Positions 1-10,700 of a DNA stretch of 64,000 nt are shown here, piece by piece (within the stretch, counting starts at the first letter, position 1; each line of letters opens with the position of its first letter). Below the pieces are notes generated by a model that was not told where the DNA came from, made no database searches, and saw only the letters and a list, made by a program, of their open reading frames with translations. The stretch comes from Clostridiales bacterium. Lineage in GTDB: Bacteria > Bacillota > Clostridia > Saccharofermentanales > Saccharofermentanaceae. The translations under genes were made by a program, and so were the position numbers. The DNA is taken from assembly GCA_017428155.1 (NCBI GenBank), contig JAFRRJ010000015.1:1-64000 (forward strand), in the 5' to 3' direction.

Positions 1-167
1 ACTTCTACATCATTGTTTCCGCAGTACTTGCAATAGACATCTTTAGTTTCCTGTTTACTATTGAAGTCCAGCCATAGCTCTTTACCGTTATTTTCAAATC
101 TGAAATTTCTACAAACATACTGTTGGAAAACGAGCTGAATCCTTGTATTATTAGTATCTAGGAGCAT
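1..167 (-). CDS. N-terminal fragment of a probable ISL3-type transposase
   Basis: An open frame enters from the left edge on the minus strand. Its first 55 residues begin MLLDTNNTRIQ and end with a CxxC zinc-ribbon half (VYCKYCGNN), the usual layout of ISL3-family transposase N termini. The start ATG is at 167-165 with AAAGGA about 8 nt upstream. The zinc-binding partner half and the DDE domain lie outside the window. Start codon and ribosome site both sit inside a strong hairpin (160-224). The family call rests on recalled similarity and on the adjacent GGGTTCTTC terminal sequence. It could be another zinc-ribbon protein. Confidence 0.55.
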   Translation of the reverse strand, partial: MLLDTNNTRIQLVFQQYVCRNFRFENNGKELWLDFNSKQETKDVYCKYCGNNDVE

Positions 168-228
168 AAGTCTAATCCTTTGGTTTTGTTTTAGCAGATT
201 AAACTTTAAGGATCTTATGCTCCTTTTT
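160..228. promoter_or_regulatory. Long hairpin masking the transposase start, terminator-like on the plus strand
   Basis: Positions 160-170 (AGGAGCATAAG) are the exact reverse complement of 214-224. Inside them, 175-180 and 208-213 form a second 6-bp stem. In minus-strand mRNA the inner stem contains the AAGGA ribosome site and the outer stem contains the AUG. Transcripts entering from outside, such as read-through from rnj, would hide the start. A transcript starting in the loop would not. On the plus strand the stem is followed by TTTTT and looks like an intrinsic terminator. Confidence 0.6.
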
Positions 229-302
229 CAATTACTTATTCCCACGATTTCCGTGAAGAACCCAAAATAGTCTTTTCTTTTGCTTAGAGTTAATTTGTGA
301 AA

Positions 303-2057
303 TTATCTATCTCCATAGTATTCATCATCTGAATAACCGCCGACATAACTGATGTTGAAGATCACCATCGGGCGGCGTCCTGATTTGGAATATACGAAGT
401 TCTTGATCTGTTCCCTGAAATTGCGCTTCTGAAGGAAAGCTTCGATGCTTCCGGCTTTATTGCTCGCCTGCTTTAACAGATCGTCGACTTTGTCCGAGAT
501 CATCTCATAAAGTGCATCCTGGGAATCGTCGTTGTCAAAGCAACCGATCGAATTGACAGCAGGCGAGCAGGCGAGGTCGCCGGTATCTTCATTGACAGTG
601 ACGGCAATAGCAAGGCAGCCGTCCTCGCTCAAATGTATTCTGTCCGTAAGAACTCTGTCGTCGGCGTCGACCGTGCCCGTACCGTCGATGAGAACAGGTG
701 AGGCGGGAACGTGATCCGTAACCTTGACGCTGTCCTGGGTGAGCTCTAAGACTTCGCCGTTCTCGAGGATCTGGATATTGTCCTCATTCATTCCGAGGCT
801 CTCTGCCATTTCCTTATGGAGGCAGAGCATACGGTATTCGCCGTGAACGGGCACGAAGAACTTCGGCTTGATAAGAGTGTGGAGCATCATGAGCTCATCT
901 CTGTATGCGTGGCCTGATACGTGAACGTCAGCAAGCGACTGGTAGATAACGTGTGCGCCCTTCTTATAGAGCTCATTTATTACGCGGTAAATAGGCTTCT
1001 CGTTGCCCGGGATAGGGTCTGCAGAGATTATAACGGTGTCACCTTTCTGGATATCAACGGAGCGGTGCGAATTGAATGCCATCCTCGTAAGAGCGCTCAT
1101 TGGCTCAGCCTGTGAGCCTGTCGTAAGGATAACGATCTTGTTGTCGGGGTAATTGTCGATCGAATCGATATCGATAAGTGTGTCCGGGCTTATGTCGATG
1201 TAGCCGAGTGAGTTGGCGATATTAAACACCTGAACCATGGAGCGGCCCGAGAGGCAGACATGGCGGCCGTATTTCTCGGCAGCATTGATTATCTGCTGCA
1301 TGCGGTGAACGTGTGAAGAGAAGGTTGCAACGATTATGCGGCCCTCTGCTTTGCGGAAAAGCGAGGAGAACGCTTCGCCGACATGTTTCTCGGAAGGGGA
1401 GAAGCCGTCGATCTCAACGTTGGTGCTCTCACACATGAACAGGAGGACGCCTTCTTTTCCGAGTTCGCCGAGACGCTGAAGATTGATAGTCTTGCCGTTG
1501 ATAGGTGTGTAATCTATCTTGAAGTCACCCGAGTGGACGATCCTTCCGGCGGGCGTGTTGATGCAGAGCGCATAGGAGTCCGCGATCGAGTGGTTGACTC
1601 TTATGAATTCGGCAGAGAATGAGTTGCCGAATTTGATAATATCTCCGTTCTTGCAAGTGTTAAGCTTGATGCCCTCAAAAGGCACATTCTTGTCCTGGAG
1701 CTTCAGCTTGATAAGCTCTATAGCCATCGTGCCGCCAAACACAGGACATTTGAACTCCCTTAAGAAATAGGGAAGGGCGCCGATGTGGTCCTCGTGTCCG
1801 TGAGTGATTATGACGCCTCTTAGCTTATCCTGATTACGTCTGATATAAGTGAAATCAGGGATAACAGAGTCTACACCCGGCATGTTCTCCTCGGGGAAAC
1901 TCATGCCGCAGTCGACAATGATTATGTCGTTATTGTATTCGAAGGCGGTCATGTTCTTGCCGATCTCGCCGATGCCGCCCAAAGGTATTATCTTTACGGG
2001 TTTTAGGTTCTTGTATTTTGGATCGTTATATCCGTGTCTTTTTGAATTGCTGCTCAT
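303..2057 (-). CDS. rnj: Ribonuclease J
   Basis: This is a 584-aa metallo-beta-lactamase/beta-CASP nuclease that matures and degrades RNA in Bacillota, combining endonuclease and 5'-to-3' exonuclease activity. Visible motifs are the metal-binding HGHEDH at residues 86-91, preceded by the conserved LGGIGEIGKNM region. A beta-CASP insert occupies the middle, with HVSGHAYRDELMML and PVHGEYRML near residues 375-410, followed by a C-terminal domain. The start is set at 2057 (MSSNSKRHG) because AAAGGAAAA lies 4-5 nt upstream. An in-frame codon at 2096 has no such site. It is downstream of the SH3/3D gene in the same direction and 70 bp from that gene's stop. No terminator follows before the insertion-sequence end. 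Confidence 0.95.
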   Translation of the reverse strand: MSSNSKRHGYNDPKYKNLKPVKIIPLGGIGEIGKNMTAFEYNNDIIIVDCGMSFPEENMPGVDSVIPDFTYIRRNQDKLRGVIITHGHEDHIGALPYFLREFKCPVFGGTMAIELIKLKLQDKNVPFEGIKLNTCKNGDIIKFGNSFSAEFIRVNHSIADSYALCINTPAGRIVHSGDFKIDYTPINGKTINLQRLGELGKEGVLLFMCESTNVEIDGFSPSEKHVGEAFSSLFRKAEGRIIVATFSSHVHRMQQIINAAEKYGRHVCLSGRSMVQVFNIANSLGYIDISPDTLIDIDSIDNYPDNKIVILTTGSQAEPMSALTRMAFNSHRSVDIQKGDTVIISADPIPGNEKPIYRVINELYKKGAHVIYQSLADVHVSGHAYRDELMMLHTLIKPKFFVPVHGEYRMLCLHKEMAESLGMNEDNIQILENGEVLELTQDSVKVTDHVPASPVLIDGTGTVDADDRVLTDRIHLSEDGCLAIAVTVNEDTGDLACSPAVNSIGCFDNDDSQDALYEMISDKVDDLLKQASNKAGSIEAFLQKRNFREQIKNFVYSKSGRRPMVIFNISYVGGYSDDEYYGDR

Positions 2058-2126
2058 AAATTTTCCTTTTATACACGCGCGAAAAGACTCCGCCAAAGCC
2101 AGAAGTTTTCCGCTTAAGATTCAGTC

Positions 2127-3122
2127 TTACTGTGAGGTTACGTCACGCCAGCATGTGCTGTGGTTGCCGGTCTCGCCGTCTTCTGCGTAGATGTCGATGT
2201 GGTAGCCCTTAACGCCGCCGCCTTTGTCTTCTACAGTGTAATAGCCGTCTCCGCCTAAAGGATCGTTAGCAATGTAGATGACGGTGCCTGCAGGATAGAT
2301 CGACCAGTCAGCTGCGCAGGTTTGCCCTTCTACGCAGGTCGTTCCTGTAGCTGTGCTCTTGCTGTAGCCGCCGTTAGCAGTCGGCTGGGGACCGTAGAAT
2401 GTGATCTTGCAGTTATGGGTCTCACCGGAAGGTGCAGGCTTCTGGCTCTCCGTAGCCTTTGTTGAGGATGTGGGCTTGGAAGTCGGCTTTGCTGTCGGCT
2501 TCGGCTTGGGTGTCGGTGTAGCCGAGGGTTTGGTCTCAGTTGTAAGAGACTTCTTTACGTAGTTGCCGTTATATGTTTTATACCAGCCGTTGGATGTTAC
2601 GGCGATAACGTCAATCTGGTCACCGGTGTAAACACTCTTGACTACATCGTATTCGGTACCGGGTCCTTTTCTTACGTTGATCGTGGTCGTAGCATATACT
2701 GCCAGATATAATTCTTTCTCTGTCACAGCTTCCGTAGTTTCTGCTGTTGTGGTGGTTGTGGCAGCAGATGTCTCGGCAGGTGTGGGAGTATTGGTGGGTT
2801 CTTCTGTTTCAGCCGTATCCGAGGATGATTCGGAGGGTGCCGAAGTCTCTGAATATTCCGTGGCGGCAGCTTCTGTTGAAGCCATGGCTGTTTCAGTAAC
2901 GCCGGTATCTTCCGTTTCAGTCTCATCGGGAGTGGAGATCACGGTGACCGTTACTTCGACTTCTGTTACGACAGGCTGGGCCTGGACGTTTTTGTAATCA
3001 AGAGCGGAATCGATGACGAAAGTAGCCGTTGAACAGACTGCAACGACTATGGCACAGTTGAGCGCTGAGATGACTTTAGCGCGTGTAATATTGTAATATT
3101 CTTTAATTCCAATGAGCTTCAA
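2127..3122 (-). CDS. Secreted/membrane-anchored SH3b and 3D-domain protein (cell-wall associated)
   Basis: The 331-aa protein has an N-terminal hydrophobic segment (about residues 17-37) acting as signal or anchor. A long Thr/Ser/Glu/Pro-rich linker runs to about 150. A bacterial SH3 domain follows at about 150-205 (TTINVRKGPGTEYDVV, NGWYKTYNGNYVKK). Next is a second Pro/Lys/Thr linker. The C-terminal 3D domain at about 255-331 contains the Asp residues of AADWSIYPAG, YTVEDKGGG and HIDIY. 3D domains are double-psi barrels related to MltA/RlpA and occur in wall-remodelling or resuscitation-type proteins. The start is TTG at 3122 behind AAGGAGAGAG. A minus promoter lies at 3179-3207. The linker is low complexity and likely spans the wall. 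Confidence 0.8.
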   Translation of the reverse strand: MKLIGIKEYYNITRAKVISALNCAIVVAVCSTATFVIDSALDYKNVQAQPVVTEVEVTVTVISTPDETETEDTGVTETAMASTEAAATEYSETSAPSESSSDTAETEEPTNTPTPAETSAATTTTTAETTEAVTEKELYLAVYATTTINVRKGPGTEYDVVKSVYTGDQIDVIAVTSNGWYKTYNGNYVKKSLTTETKPSATPTPKPKPTAKPTSKPTSSTKATESQKPAPSGETHNCKITFYGPQPTANGGYSKSTATGTTCVEGQTCAADWSIYPAGTVIYIANDPLGGDGYYTVEDKGGGVKGYHIDIYAEDGETGNHSTCWRDVTSQ

Positions 3123-3457
3123 AAGCTGCTCTCTCCTTGTTCTTAGCGTCCATATATGAGGACATAATTCTAAAAACTATTATATCATACTTATTTTTGG
3201 GGGCTAATTCAGGCTTAAGACGGGCATTTTTGAAAGAGTTTTGTTTTTGGTGAAGCATTTATTCAACAATAGTTTTAGAATAAATGTATCAGGTCTACAT
3301 ATAGTGGTTTCTGGTGCTCTTACCCCAAAATGCATTTTGTGTAAAGCGTTTTCGGAAATTTGTCAAACGATTGTCACAACTCTGCAAAGCATGACATATT
3401 TTAAGCGTCTATAATCTAAACACCATTGAGGGGAATTCATATGAGGGGGGATCGAAA
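3123..3457. other. Divergent intergenic region
   Basis: This 335-bp AT-rich gap separates the minus SH3/3D gene from the plus 54-aa gene. It holds the minus promoter at 3179-3207 and a plus-strand TATAAT at 3410-3415 without a convincing -35. Nothing else was recognised. Confidence 0.6.
3179..3207 (-). promoter_or_regulatory. Probable sigma-A promoter for the SH3/3D gene
   Basis: On the minus strand the -10 is TATAAT (3184-3179), with a TGn extension directly before it. A weak -35, TTAGCC, lies 17 nt upstream (3207-3202). It is about 57 nt upstream of the TTG start. Confidence 0.5.
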
Positions 3458-3622
3458 ATGTCGTATGGACGTATCCGCAAACCGGCTAGAAGAGCGAGCT
3501 ACGGAACGACTGAGCGCGATGTTGAGAAAAAGCGCACGAAGATCTACCTCATCTGCGCTCTGATCCTTATAATCTGCGGCATTCTGGACGTTATATTCCT
3601 TATCGGGATCCTCGATCTGTAA
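3458..3622 (+). CDS. Small single-span membrane protein (54 aa)
   Basis: The frame begins [16 protein letters not shown] and ends GILDL. The N-terminal half is strongly basic. The C-terminal half is one hydrophobic segment of about 22 residues (roughly 31-52). This predicts a positive-inside, single-pass protein. The ribosome site GAGGGGGGA lies 6-7 nt before ATG. An intrinsic terminator 15 nt after the stop makes this a monocistronic small gene. I do not recognise a family. The coding call rests on the SD, the polarity of the sequence and the terminator. Confidence 0.65.
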   Translation: MSYGRIRKPARRASYGTTERDVEKKRTKIYLICALILIICGILDVIFLIGILDL

Positions 3623-3636
3623 GTTTTAATAAATCC

Positions 3637-3666
3637 AAAAAACGGCTGCGTTTTGCGGCCGTTTTT
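3637..3666 (+). terminator. Intrinsic terminator after the 54-aa gene
   Basis: ACGGCTGC/GCGGCCGT forms an 8-bp stem (one G-U) with a GTTTT loop. It is flanked by an A-run on the left and TTTTT on the right. Confidence 0.8.
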
Positions 3667-3709
3667 CGCGTTTTACGGAAGATAACAAGACTTTACCCCA
3701 GTTGGAAAA

Positions 3710-3738
3710 TTGCAAAAAGCCTACCTCTCGTATATACT
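3710..3738 (+). promoter_or_regulatory. Promoter for proS
   Basis: TTGCAA (3710-3715) and TATACT (3733-3738) are separated by 17 bp, about 37 bp before the proS start. This is a good sigma-A match. Confidence 0.7.
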
Positions 3739-3774
3739 TACACCCGTAATATTATTAATAATATAGGGAGCAAG

Positions 3775-5472
3775 ATGATGAGAGTTTCCAATCTTTTTAT
3801 GGCTACACAAAGAGAGATCCCTGCTGATGCCGAGATCCCTTCACACAGACTGATGCTCAGAGCGGGCCTGATCCGCAAGATGGCATCCGGCGTTTATTCC
3901 TTCATGCCTATGGGTTACCGCACATACAGGAAAGTGGAAGCGGTCATCAGGGAAGAGATGGACAAGGCAGGAGCACAGGAGCTCATAATGCCTGCACTTC
4001 TTCCTGCTGAGGCTTACCAGGGCTCAGGCAGATGGGAAAAGTTCGGTCCCGAGATGTTCAGACTTACTGACAGGGGCGGAAGATCTTTCTGTCTTGGTCC
4101 GACGCATGAAGAGCCTTTTACTGAAGCAGTAAGAGATTCTATCAGATCTTACAAGCAGCTCCCTGTTACTCTTTATCAGATCCAGCACAAGTACAGAGAT
4201 GAGAAGCGTCCGAGATTCGGCGTTATCAGAGCAAGAGAGTTCGTCATGAAGGATGCTTATTCCTTTGACGTTGATGAAGCGGGCCTCGACATCTCCTACA
4301 AGAAGATGTATGACGCTTACCGCGCTATTTTCGACAGGCTTGGATTGGATTACACGATCGTTGATGCTGACTCAGGCGCAATGGGCGGTTCCGGTTCACA
4401 GGAGTTCATGGTAAAGAGCGAAGTCGGTGAAGACGCTATCTGCTTCTGCGACGAGTGCGGCTATGCAGCTAACGAGGAGAAGGCAGGATGGACAAGAAGT
4501 GCTGCAGATACTTCTGAAGAGCTCGCTATCGAGAAGATCCACACACCTGACGTTAAGACTATCGAAGAGCTCTGCGGTTATCTGAACTGCGGACCTGATG
4601 CATTCGTAAAGACTATCCTTTACAACATCGACGGCAAGTTCGTAGCTGCTATGTGCAGAGGTGACCGCGATATCAACGAGACAAAGCTCGGCAACCTCTA
4701 CGATGCAACGGAGATGGAGCTTGCGGCATTTGCCGATGTCGAGATGATCACAGGCGCGAAGGTAGGTTTTGCAGGTCCTGTAGGTCTTAAGCAGAAGATC
4801 GATATCGTTGTCGATCCTGAAGTTACAGGCATGAAGAATTTTGTTGTCGGCGCGTGCGAGACAGACTACCACTTCAAGAACGTTAATATCGGAAGAGATT
4901 TCGAAGCTGATAAGGTTGCTGATATCACTAATGCAAAGGCAGGCGATATCTGCCCCAAGTGCGGCAAGGGTAAGCTCGGAATGGCAAGAGGCGTTGAGGT
5001 AGGACATATCTTCAAGCTCGGAACCAAGTATTCTGATGCTTTAGGATGCATCTATCTCGACAACAACGGTAAGGAACACAGCATGGTAATGGGATGCTAC
5101 GGTATCGGCGTTTCAAGAGTTCTTGCCGCTATCATCGAGCAGTATCACGATGATGACGGTATCATCTGGCCTTCCATTGTTGCACCTTACAAGGTTATCG
5201 TTGTTCCCACAAAGGCTAACGATGAAGAGATCATGGGCGTTGCGGATAAGATCTACAACGAACTTACAGCAGCAGGATGTGAAGTCCTGATTGATGACCG
5301 TAATGAGCGTCCCGGCGTTAAGTTCAAGGATGCTGATCTTCTGGGTATCCCGCTCCGTATCACTGTCGGCAGAAGAGCTGCCGAGGGTATCGTCGAAGTC
5401 AAGAGAAGAGACTCAAGCGAGACATCAGAGATTACCGCAGAAGAGGCTGTTAAACTCGCCAAGGAGATCTGA
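3775..5472 (+). CDS. proS: Prolyl-tRNA synthetase (bacterial type)
   Basis: This 565-aa class II synthetase charges tRNA-Pro with proline. The N-terminal catalytic part contains the class II motif 2 region around [24 protein letters not shown]. The inserted editing domain spans about residues 225-400. Motif 3 follows as GCYGIGVSR, and an anticodon-binding domain fills the last 100 residues. Length and the editing insert match the long bacterial type (E. coli-like), not the shorter eukaryote/archaea type. GGGAG precedes the double ATG at 3775/3778. The stop nearly abuts the next gene, whose SD lies inside the proS end. Confidence 0.96.
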   Translation: MMRVSNLFMATQREIPADAEIPSHRLMLRAGLIRKMASGVYSFMPMGYRTYRKVEAVIREEMDKAGAQELIMPALLPAEAYQGSGRWEKFGPEMFRLTDRGGRSFCLGPTHEEPFTEAVRDSIRSYKQLPVTLYQIQHKYRDEKRPRFGVIRAREFVMKDAYSFDVDEAGLDISYKKMYDAYRAIFDRLGLDYTIVDADSGAMGGSGSQEFMVKSEVGEDAICFCDECGYAANEEKAGWTRSAADTSEELAIEKIHTPDVKTIEELCGYLNCGPDAFVKTILYNIDGKFVAAMCRGDRDINETKLGNLYDATEMELAAFADVEMITGAKVGFAGPVGLKQKIDIVVDPEVTGMKNFVVGACETDYHFKNVNIGRDFEADKVADITNAKAGDICPKCGKGKLGMARGVEVGHIFKLGTKYSDALGCIYLDNNGKEHSMVMGCYGIGVSRVLAAIIEQYHDDDGIIWPSIVAPYKVIVVPTKANDEEIMGVADKIYNELTAAGCEVLIDDRNERPGVKFKDADLLGIPLRITVGRRAAEGIVEVKRRDSSETSEITAEEAVKLAKEI

Positions 5473-5474
5473 AT

Positions 5475-6956
5475 TTGATCCTGAAGGCAATAGTGTCGGT
5501 AATACTATGCGCTTCATTTGTTTTTGGAGCTTTCCCCCGCCCGTTGATGAAAGGGGAATTCACGCCTGCCTCCTATGAGGGATATACACTGACTCTGGCT
5601 GACGGTGAGACTATTGATATACATCTTATCGGAAGCAGAGCTGCTTTCAGTGCGAGTGCTGAAGGGAACTACACTATCGCTCTGTTAAAGTGTGAGGATT
5701 ATTCGCTTGTCAGGAACTTTATGGAAAGCGGTTCTTCCTTCACGGTGGATATTGAACCCTACATGGAAGAAGATGTTCTCTATTACCTTACTATCATGTA
5801 CGATGCGTTTGGCGCGACGCTTCAGACCGGCGACAACATTATCTTTAAGTCAGGCGGAAGAGTCCATTTCTGGAAGTCAGTAAATTACGAGTATAATCTT
5901 GAGACCTGCAAAGAGATGTGGACAGACGATATCTCGCTTCAGGAATGTCTGGAACCCCAGAATGATATTGAATGCAATGATCCTGTTCTCATAGGTTATT
6001 CCGAGCAGATATGCGGTGATGCCTCCTCCGACTGGGAAAAGGCATTCCGCATCTACAGTTTTATTGCAGGTGAGCTCGCTTATGACACGGTTGAAGCTGC
6101 TTCGGATACAGGCGGATATCAGGACAGTGCCGTCGATCTTATAAGGGACGGCAAAGGCGTCTGCGAAGGCTTTGCAAATGCTTTTACAGCGCTTTGCAGA
6201 GCACAGGGAATTCCTGCAGTGGTACAGTTCGGTATAGGTTTTTCAGATTACAGCCAGATAACCGAAAGGATTCCTTCGGACGGAGACTATGCCGATCACG
6301 CATGGGCGGCCGTATATCTCGGCGACAAATGGCACTTTGTCGATCCGACCTACGATATTGCCACAGTGTACTACGGACCTGACGATTACGATCACGTAGG
6401 CCTTTTTACGCAGTACTATCTGTTGCCGCTGGAATCATTCTCGAACGATCACAGGATACTTGATGCTGATACAAGACACGGTGTGGAGAGCGCCGGTTAC
6501 TGCGGTGACCATGCGACATATGAGATCACCAGAGACGGTGTATGCCACATATCAGGCAGCGGCGCTATAAGGATGCCTGACGGCGTCAACGGCTTTTCGA
6601 AGGTGGTTTTCGAGCCCGGAAGCAATATAACCGAGATAGGGGAATTATGCTTCTGCGACTGCGATCTTTTAACAACGGTCATCCTTCCTGATACTGTCGT
6701 GAAGATCGGCGATTACGCATTTAACACCTGTGAGGATCTGGAATACATCTATCTTCCTGAAGGTCTCGATAGTATCGGCAAGATGGTCTTCGACTGCTGT
6801 GACGAGCTCTCTTATGTCAGGATCCCTGATTCGGTAAGAGATATAGGCGAATGCACATTCGATAACTGTCCGAGGCTTTATCTCAGCGTTCCTTCAAGGT
6901 TCAGGGATATCGACAGTGGCTGCTCTATCGTTCCGATGTATGTGGATTACAGGTAA
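5475..6956 (+). CDS. Secreted transglutaminase-like protein with BspA-type leucine-rich repeats
   Basis: This 493-aa protein has a hydrophobic N terminus (residues 1-20) acting as signal peptide. A transglutaminase-like cysteine protease fold has a visible triad: Cys230 in GKGVCEGFANAF, His275 in DHAWAAVYL and Asp290 in WHFVDPTYD. The C-terminal part (about 365-480) has LRR_5 repeats with the pattern VxxPDTVxxIGxxAF. Such proteins sit on the surface of gut and rumen Clostridia and may cleave or crosslink peptide bonds. The start is TTG at 5475, with AAGGAGAT inside the proS stop region, so it is probably translated from the proS transcript. The substrate cannot be read from sequence. Confidence 0.8.
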   Translation: MILKAIVSVILCASFVFGAFPRPLMKGEFTPASYEGYTLTLADGETIDIHLIGSRAAFSASAEGNYTIALLKCEDYSLVRNFMESGSSFTVDIEPYMEEDVLYYLTIMYDAFGATLQTGDNIIFKSGGRVHFWKSVNYEYNLETCKEMWTDDISLQECLEPQNDIECNDPVLIGYSEQICGDASSDWEKAFRIYSFIAGELAYDTVEAASDTGGYQDSAVDLIRDGKGVCEGFANAFTALCRAQGIPAVVQFGIGFSDYSQITERIPSDGDYADHAWAAVYLGDKWHFVDPTYDIATVYYGPDDYDHVGLFTQYYLLPLESFSNDHRILDADTRHGVESAGYCGDHATYEITRDGVCHISGSGAIRMPDGVNGFSKVVFEPGSNITEIGELCFCDCDLLTTVILPDTVVKIGDYAFNTCEDLEYIYLPEGLDSIGKMVFDCCDELSYVRIPDSVRDIGECTFDNCPRLYLSVPSRFRDIDSGCSIVPMYVDYR

Positions 6957-7006
6957 AAAACGACCTTGGAGAATGCCTCTTTTTGGTCTTTGATCCGGAG
7001 ATTTAT

Positions 7007-7708
7007 ATGGCATATATTGAATTCCGTAACGTAAAGAAAATCTATAAGACAGGCTCGGTAAATGTAACGGCTCTGGACGGCTGTGATTTCTTTGTAGAGC
7101 AGGGTGAACTCTGCGTCATACTGGGACAGTCGGGTGCAGGCAAGACGACGCTTCTAAATATCCTTGGAGGCATGGACAGGCTTACTTCGGGCGAGGTCTA
7201 TCTTGACGGCAAAGAGATATCAAGGCTCAATTCAAATGAACTGGCACTATTCAGAAGGCAGAACGTCGGATTCGTATTCCAGTTCTATAATCTGATACCG
7301 AATCTTACCGCATACGAGAATGTGGAGATGGCTGCCCAGCTCGTACCAGATCCCATAGACTGTGATCTTCTTATGAATGAGGTAGGGCTTGCAGACCGTA
7401 AGAACAACTTTCCTGCCCAGCTCTCGGGCGGTGAGCAGCAGCGTGTTTCCATTGCCCGCGCGATCGCGAAAAACCCCAAGCTCCTGCTGTGCGATGAGCC
7501 CACGGGCGCTCTGGACTATCAGACAGGTAAATCAATACTTAAACTCCTTCAGTCCTTAAGTGTCGAGAAGGGAATGACCGTGGTAATAATCACGCACAAT
7601 TCGGCCCTTACCGCAATGGCAGACAGGGTTATCAGGGTCAAGAACGGCAGGATAACAAGCAACATAATCAATGAGAATCCCGTAAGCGTAGATACGGTCG
7701 AATGGTAA
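7007..7708 (+). CDS. ABC transporter ATP-binding protein (MacB/LolD/FtsE type)
   Basis: This 233-aa ATPase drives the adjacent FtsX-like permease. Walker A is GQSGAGKTT (40-48), the signature is LSGGEQQR (139-146) and Walker B is LLLCDE (159-164). The D-loop ALD and switch His in IITHN follow. The start is set at 7007 ([11 protein letters not shown]), with CGGAG about 7 nt upstream. An upstream in-frame start at 6983 lacks a site. The stop overlaps the permease start (TAATG), so the two are translationally coupled. This class usually powers mechanotransmission or extrusion rather than uptake. Confidence 0.92.
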   Translation: MAYIEFRNVKKIYKTGSVNVTALDGCDFFVEQGELCVILGQSGAGKTTLLNILGGMDRLTSGEVYLDGKEISRLNSNELALFRRQNVGFVFQFYNLIPNLTAYENVEMAAQLVPDPIDCDLLMNEVGLADRKNNFPAQLSGGEQQRVSIARAIAKNPKLLLCDEPTGALDYQTGKSILKLLQSLSVEKGMTVVIITHNSALTAMADRVIRVKNGRITSNIINENPVSVDTVEW

Positions 7709-10700
7709 TGAGTCCTTACGTCAAGACGATATTAAGATCTATCAGAATGACATTCCCGAGGTTTATCGCGATATTTGCGATAATTGCGTTGGGAGTCGGC
7801 TTTTTCGCAGGGCTAAAAGTAACAACACCGTCGTTCGTTTATACTGCCGACACATATGCAAACGAATATGCGATGTTCGACTTTAAACTGATGTCGACCA
7901 TAGGTTTTACGGAAGATGATATAAGCGAGATAGCAAAAAGGACTGACTGCACAGTCGAGGGCGCATATACCGCTGACTGCTCGGCATTTCTCGGGGAAAC
8001 GGACAGCGCGGATACCGTGCGTTTTCTGTCCATCACCAAAAATGTGAACAAGCTTAAGCTCGAGGCAGGACGTCTTCCTTCAAGACCCGATGAGATCGTT
8101 ATAGACGGATATATGGTCTCAACAGCGCGCATCGGCGACAAACTCGTGATCTCCGAAGAGACCGGAACAGAAGCCCTTAATATGTTCAAATACAGGGAAT
8201 ATACGGTAGTAGGAACTGCGAGAACACCTCTATACATGAACTTCCAGAGAGGCACGTCTGATGAAGGATCAGGCAGTGTCTCTTACTATGTCTGCGCACT
8301 TCCGGAAGCATTCGATTCCGAATATTTCACGGAAGCATATCTTTATGCAGACTCAGGATTTTTCATCTATTCCGACGAATACAGGGATTGGGCCTCATCT
8401 GCCGAGAAACAGTACGGCGTGGCTCTTAAGGGTGTTATCAATGAGAGGTTTGAATCGCTTTTAAGAGAGCAGTACGACAAGCTCTACGACGGTTTTAACG
8501 AGTTTAACGAAGGCATCAGTGACGGATGGAGTGAGATCGAAGATGCGAGATGTAAACTCGACGATGCAAAAAAGGAGCTTGAAGACGGACAGAAAGAGAT
8601 AGATAAGAACCGTGAGAAATCAGATGAGGGCAAAAAGACCTTGGATGATTCCAAAAAGTCTCTTGATGACTACAAAAAGGAACTTACCTCCACCAAGACT
8701 CTTCTCGATGCTGCAGGGAAGCAAGTAGATGATTTAAGGAATGAGATCGATGAGCTCAAGAAAGAAATGGATACTCTCTATCAGGAGATCACGGACGGCA
8801 GAGCTTATATAAGGAGCGAGAGGAGCAGTATCCGGTCAAGCCGGATATCGCTTGAATATCAGATCGATTCTTATGAGTCTGCGATAGCGTCCATCGATGC
8901 AGGCATCGAGAACAACCGGGCAAGGCTCGATCAGGCTGCATCTGACTGGGAGAGGCAGAGCATTCTAAATCAGATCGCATCCCAGGAGGAATCCAGGAAA
9001 ACCAACGAGGCCTCGCTTGATGCGGCAAAAGAGGAACTTGCAGGTCTCGATACCAGGGAGTCGGAATTAGATGACCTGGAAAAGGAACTGGACGGCAAGC
9101 AGAAGCAGTACGATGACAAGGTCGCTTCCTATAACAGCCAATACCAGCAATACCTTTCCGATAAGATCCAGTATGATATGGGTGTCGAACAGTATGAGAG
9201 TTCCAAAGCCCGGTATGACAGTTCATATAATCAGTATTTGTCAGGTCTTAATGAATATAACGACGGCTTAAAGCAGCTGGCAGATGCACAAAAGAAGATA
9301 GATGACGGCTGGAAAGAATACAACGACGGCGTATATGAACTCTGGAAGGGGTATTCCGATTTTTCATATACGGCAGATTCCGTATTCAATACTGAACTCG
9401 TATACGGATATACGCTGATCGCATCCGTTGATTCTCCGGAGACTTTTATCCTCGGAAGAGACAAGAACACGGGCTACGTCTGCTTTGATAATGACGCCAA
9501 GATAGTTGACGGAATAGCTGCTGTTTTTCCTGTGTTCTTTTTCGCGATCGCGGCATTGGTATGCTCGACAACGATGAGCAGAATGGTATCTGACGAGCGC
9601 GGAATAATCGGCACGATGAGAGCTTTAGGATACTCAGACACTGCAATCGTTATGAAATATGCTGTCTATGCGGGTTCTGCCTCCATTCTGGGCGGAGTGC
9701 TCGGCTTCCTCGGAGGAACCAGACTTTTCCCCGCGGTCATATGGGAAGTCTATGCAATGATGTACGGATTCACCGGCCTGACTTTCACGTCGAGTGTTCC
9801 GCTGTTTATTCTTTCCATAGGCGTTGCTTTGTTATGCACGGTCGGAGTTACTGCTGCAACCGCCATGTCCGCACTGAAGGGAATGCCTGCAGAACTCATA
9901 AGACCAAAGGCACCACTGCCCGGAAAACGCATCCTGCTTGAATACATAGACTTTATCTGGAAGAGACTCAAGTTCCTCCACAAAGTCTCTGCGCGCAACG
10001 TATTCCGCTTCAAGAAGAGAATGTGTATGATGATAGTCGGAATCGCCGGCTGCACAGCACTTCTTATAACGGCATTCGGTCTTTACGATTCGATCTGCAA
10101 CGTTGTCGATATTCAGTTCGACAACATCATGAAGCACGATCTCTCAGTTATGTTCGACAGCAAATACAGGCAGTATGAGCTTGAAGACGCTGCAAAAGAA
10201 GCGCTCGAAAATACCGGAGTGAAGTTCGATTATGCTGTAGTCAAAGATGATAAAGCCAAGAACAACGGTTCCGGATACGTAAGGGATCTTGAGATGTTCA
10301 TATCCGATGATCCGGGCACCGGCAAGCTCTTCGGTCTTACGGATGTTAAGACAGGTGAAGAGCTGTCATGGCCTTCTGACGGCGAGGTTGCCATATCCGA
10401 TAAACTTGCGGAAAAGAACAACGTCAAAGCAGGGGATACTGTAACTCTGATGTATGGAGACGATGAACATGAAGTAACGCTCAAAGTCAGTTCCGTTTTC
10501 ACAAATTACACATTCCACTATGTCCTAATGACACCTGCTACATACAGGGAGTTCTTCGGAAAGCCCTACACGCCGGAAACACTGCTTATCAAGACAGAGA
10601 ACAAGGAAGCCTCCGAGTCATATGCAATTGCTTCTTACCTGTCAGATAACTACAACATTAAGACATGGTCTTCCACCTCCGATTCAAGAGAGAGTTTTGC

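Larger units (their letters stand above)
1..263 (-). mobile_element. Left end of a probable ISL3-family insertion sequence (truncated by window)
   Basis: Read on the minus strand, the putative element starts at 263 with GGGTTCTTCACGGAAATCG. ISL3-family terminal repeats usually start with GG(G/C)TCTT (family knowledge, from memory). About 95 nt inside is the transposase-like start. The other end is outside the window, so the inverted-repeat partner and target duplication cannot be checked. The insertion would lie about 40 bp downstream of the RNase J stop, in the same orientation as that gene. Confidence 0.4.

Noticed and set aside
2638..2997. 119-aa plus-strand ORF opposite the SH3/3D gene
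   Set aside because: It is the complement of the Thr/Ser/Glu-rich linker, low complexity, with no ribosome site.
4396..5007. 203-aa minus ORF inside proS
   Set aside because: It lies fully within a strongly conserved synthetase gene and has no SD or motif. It is a shadow frame.
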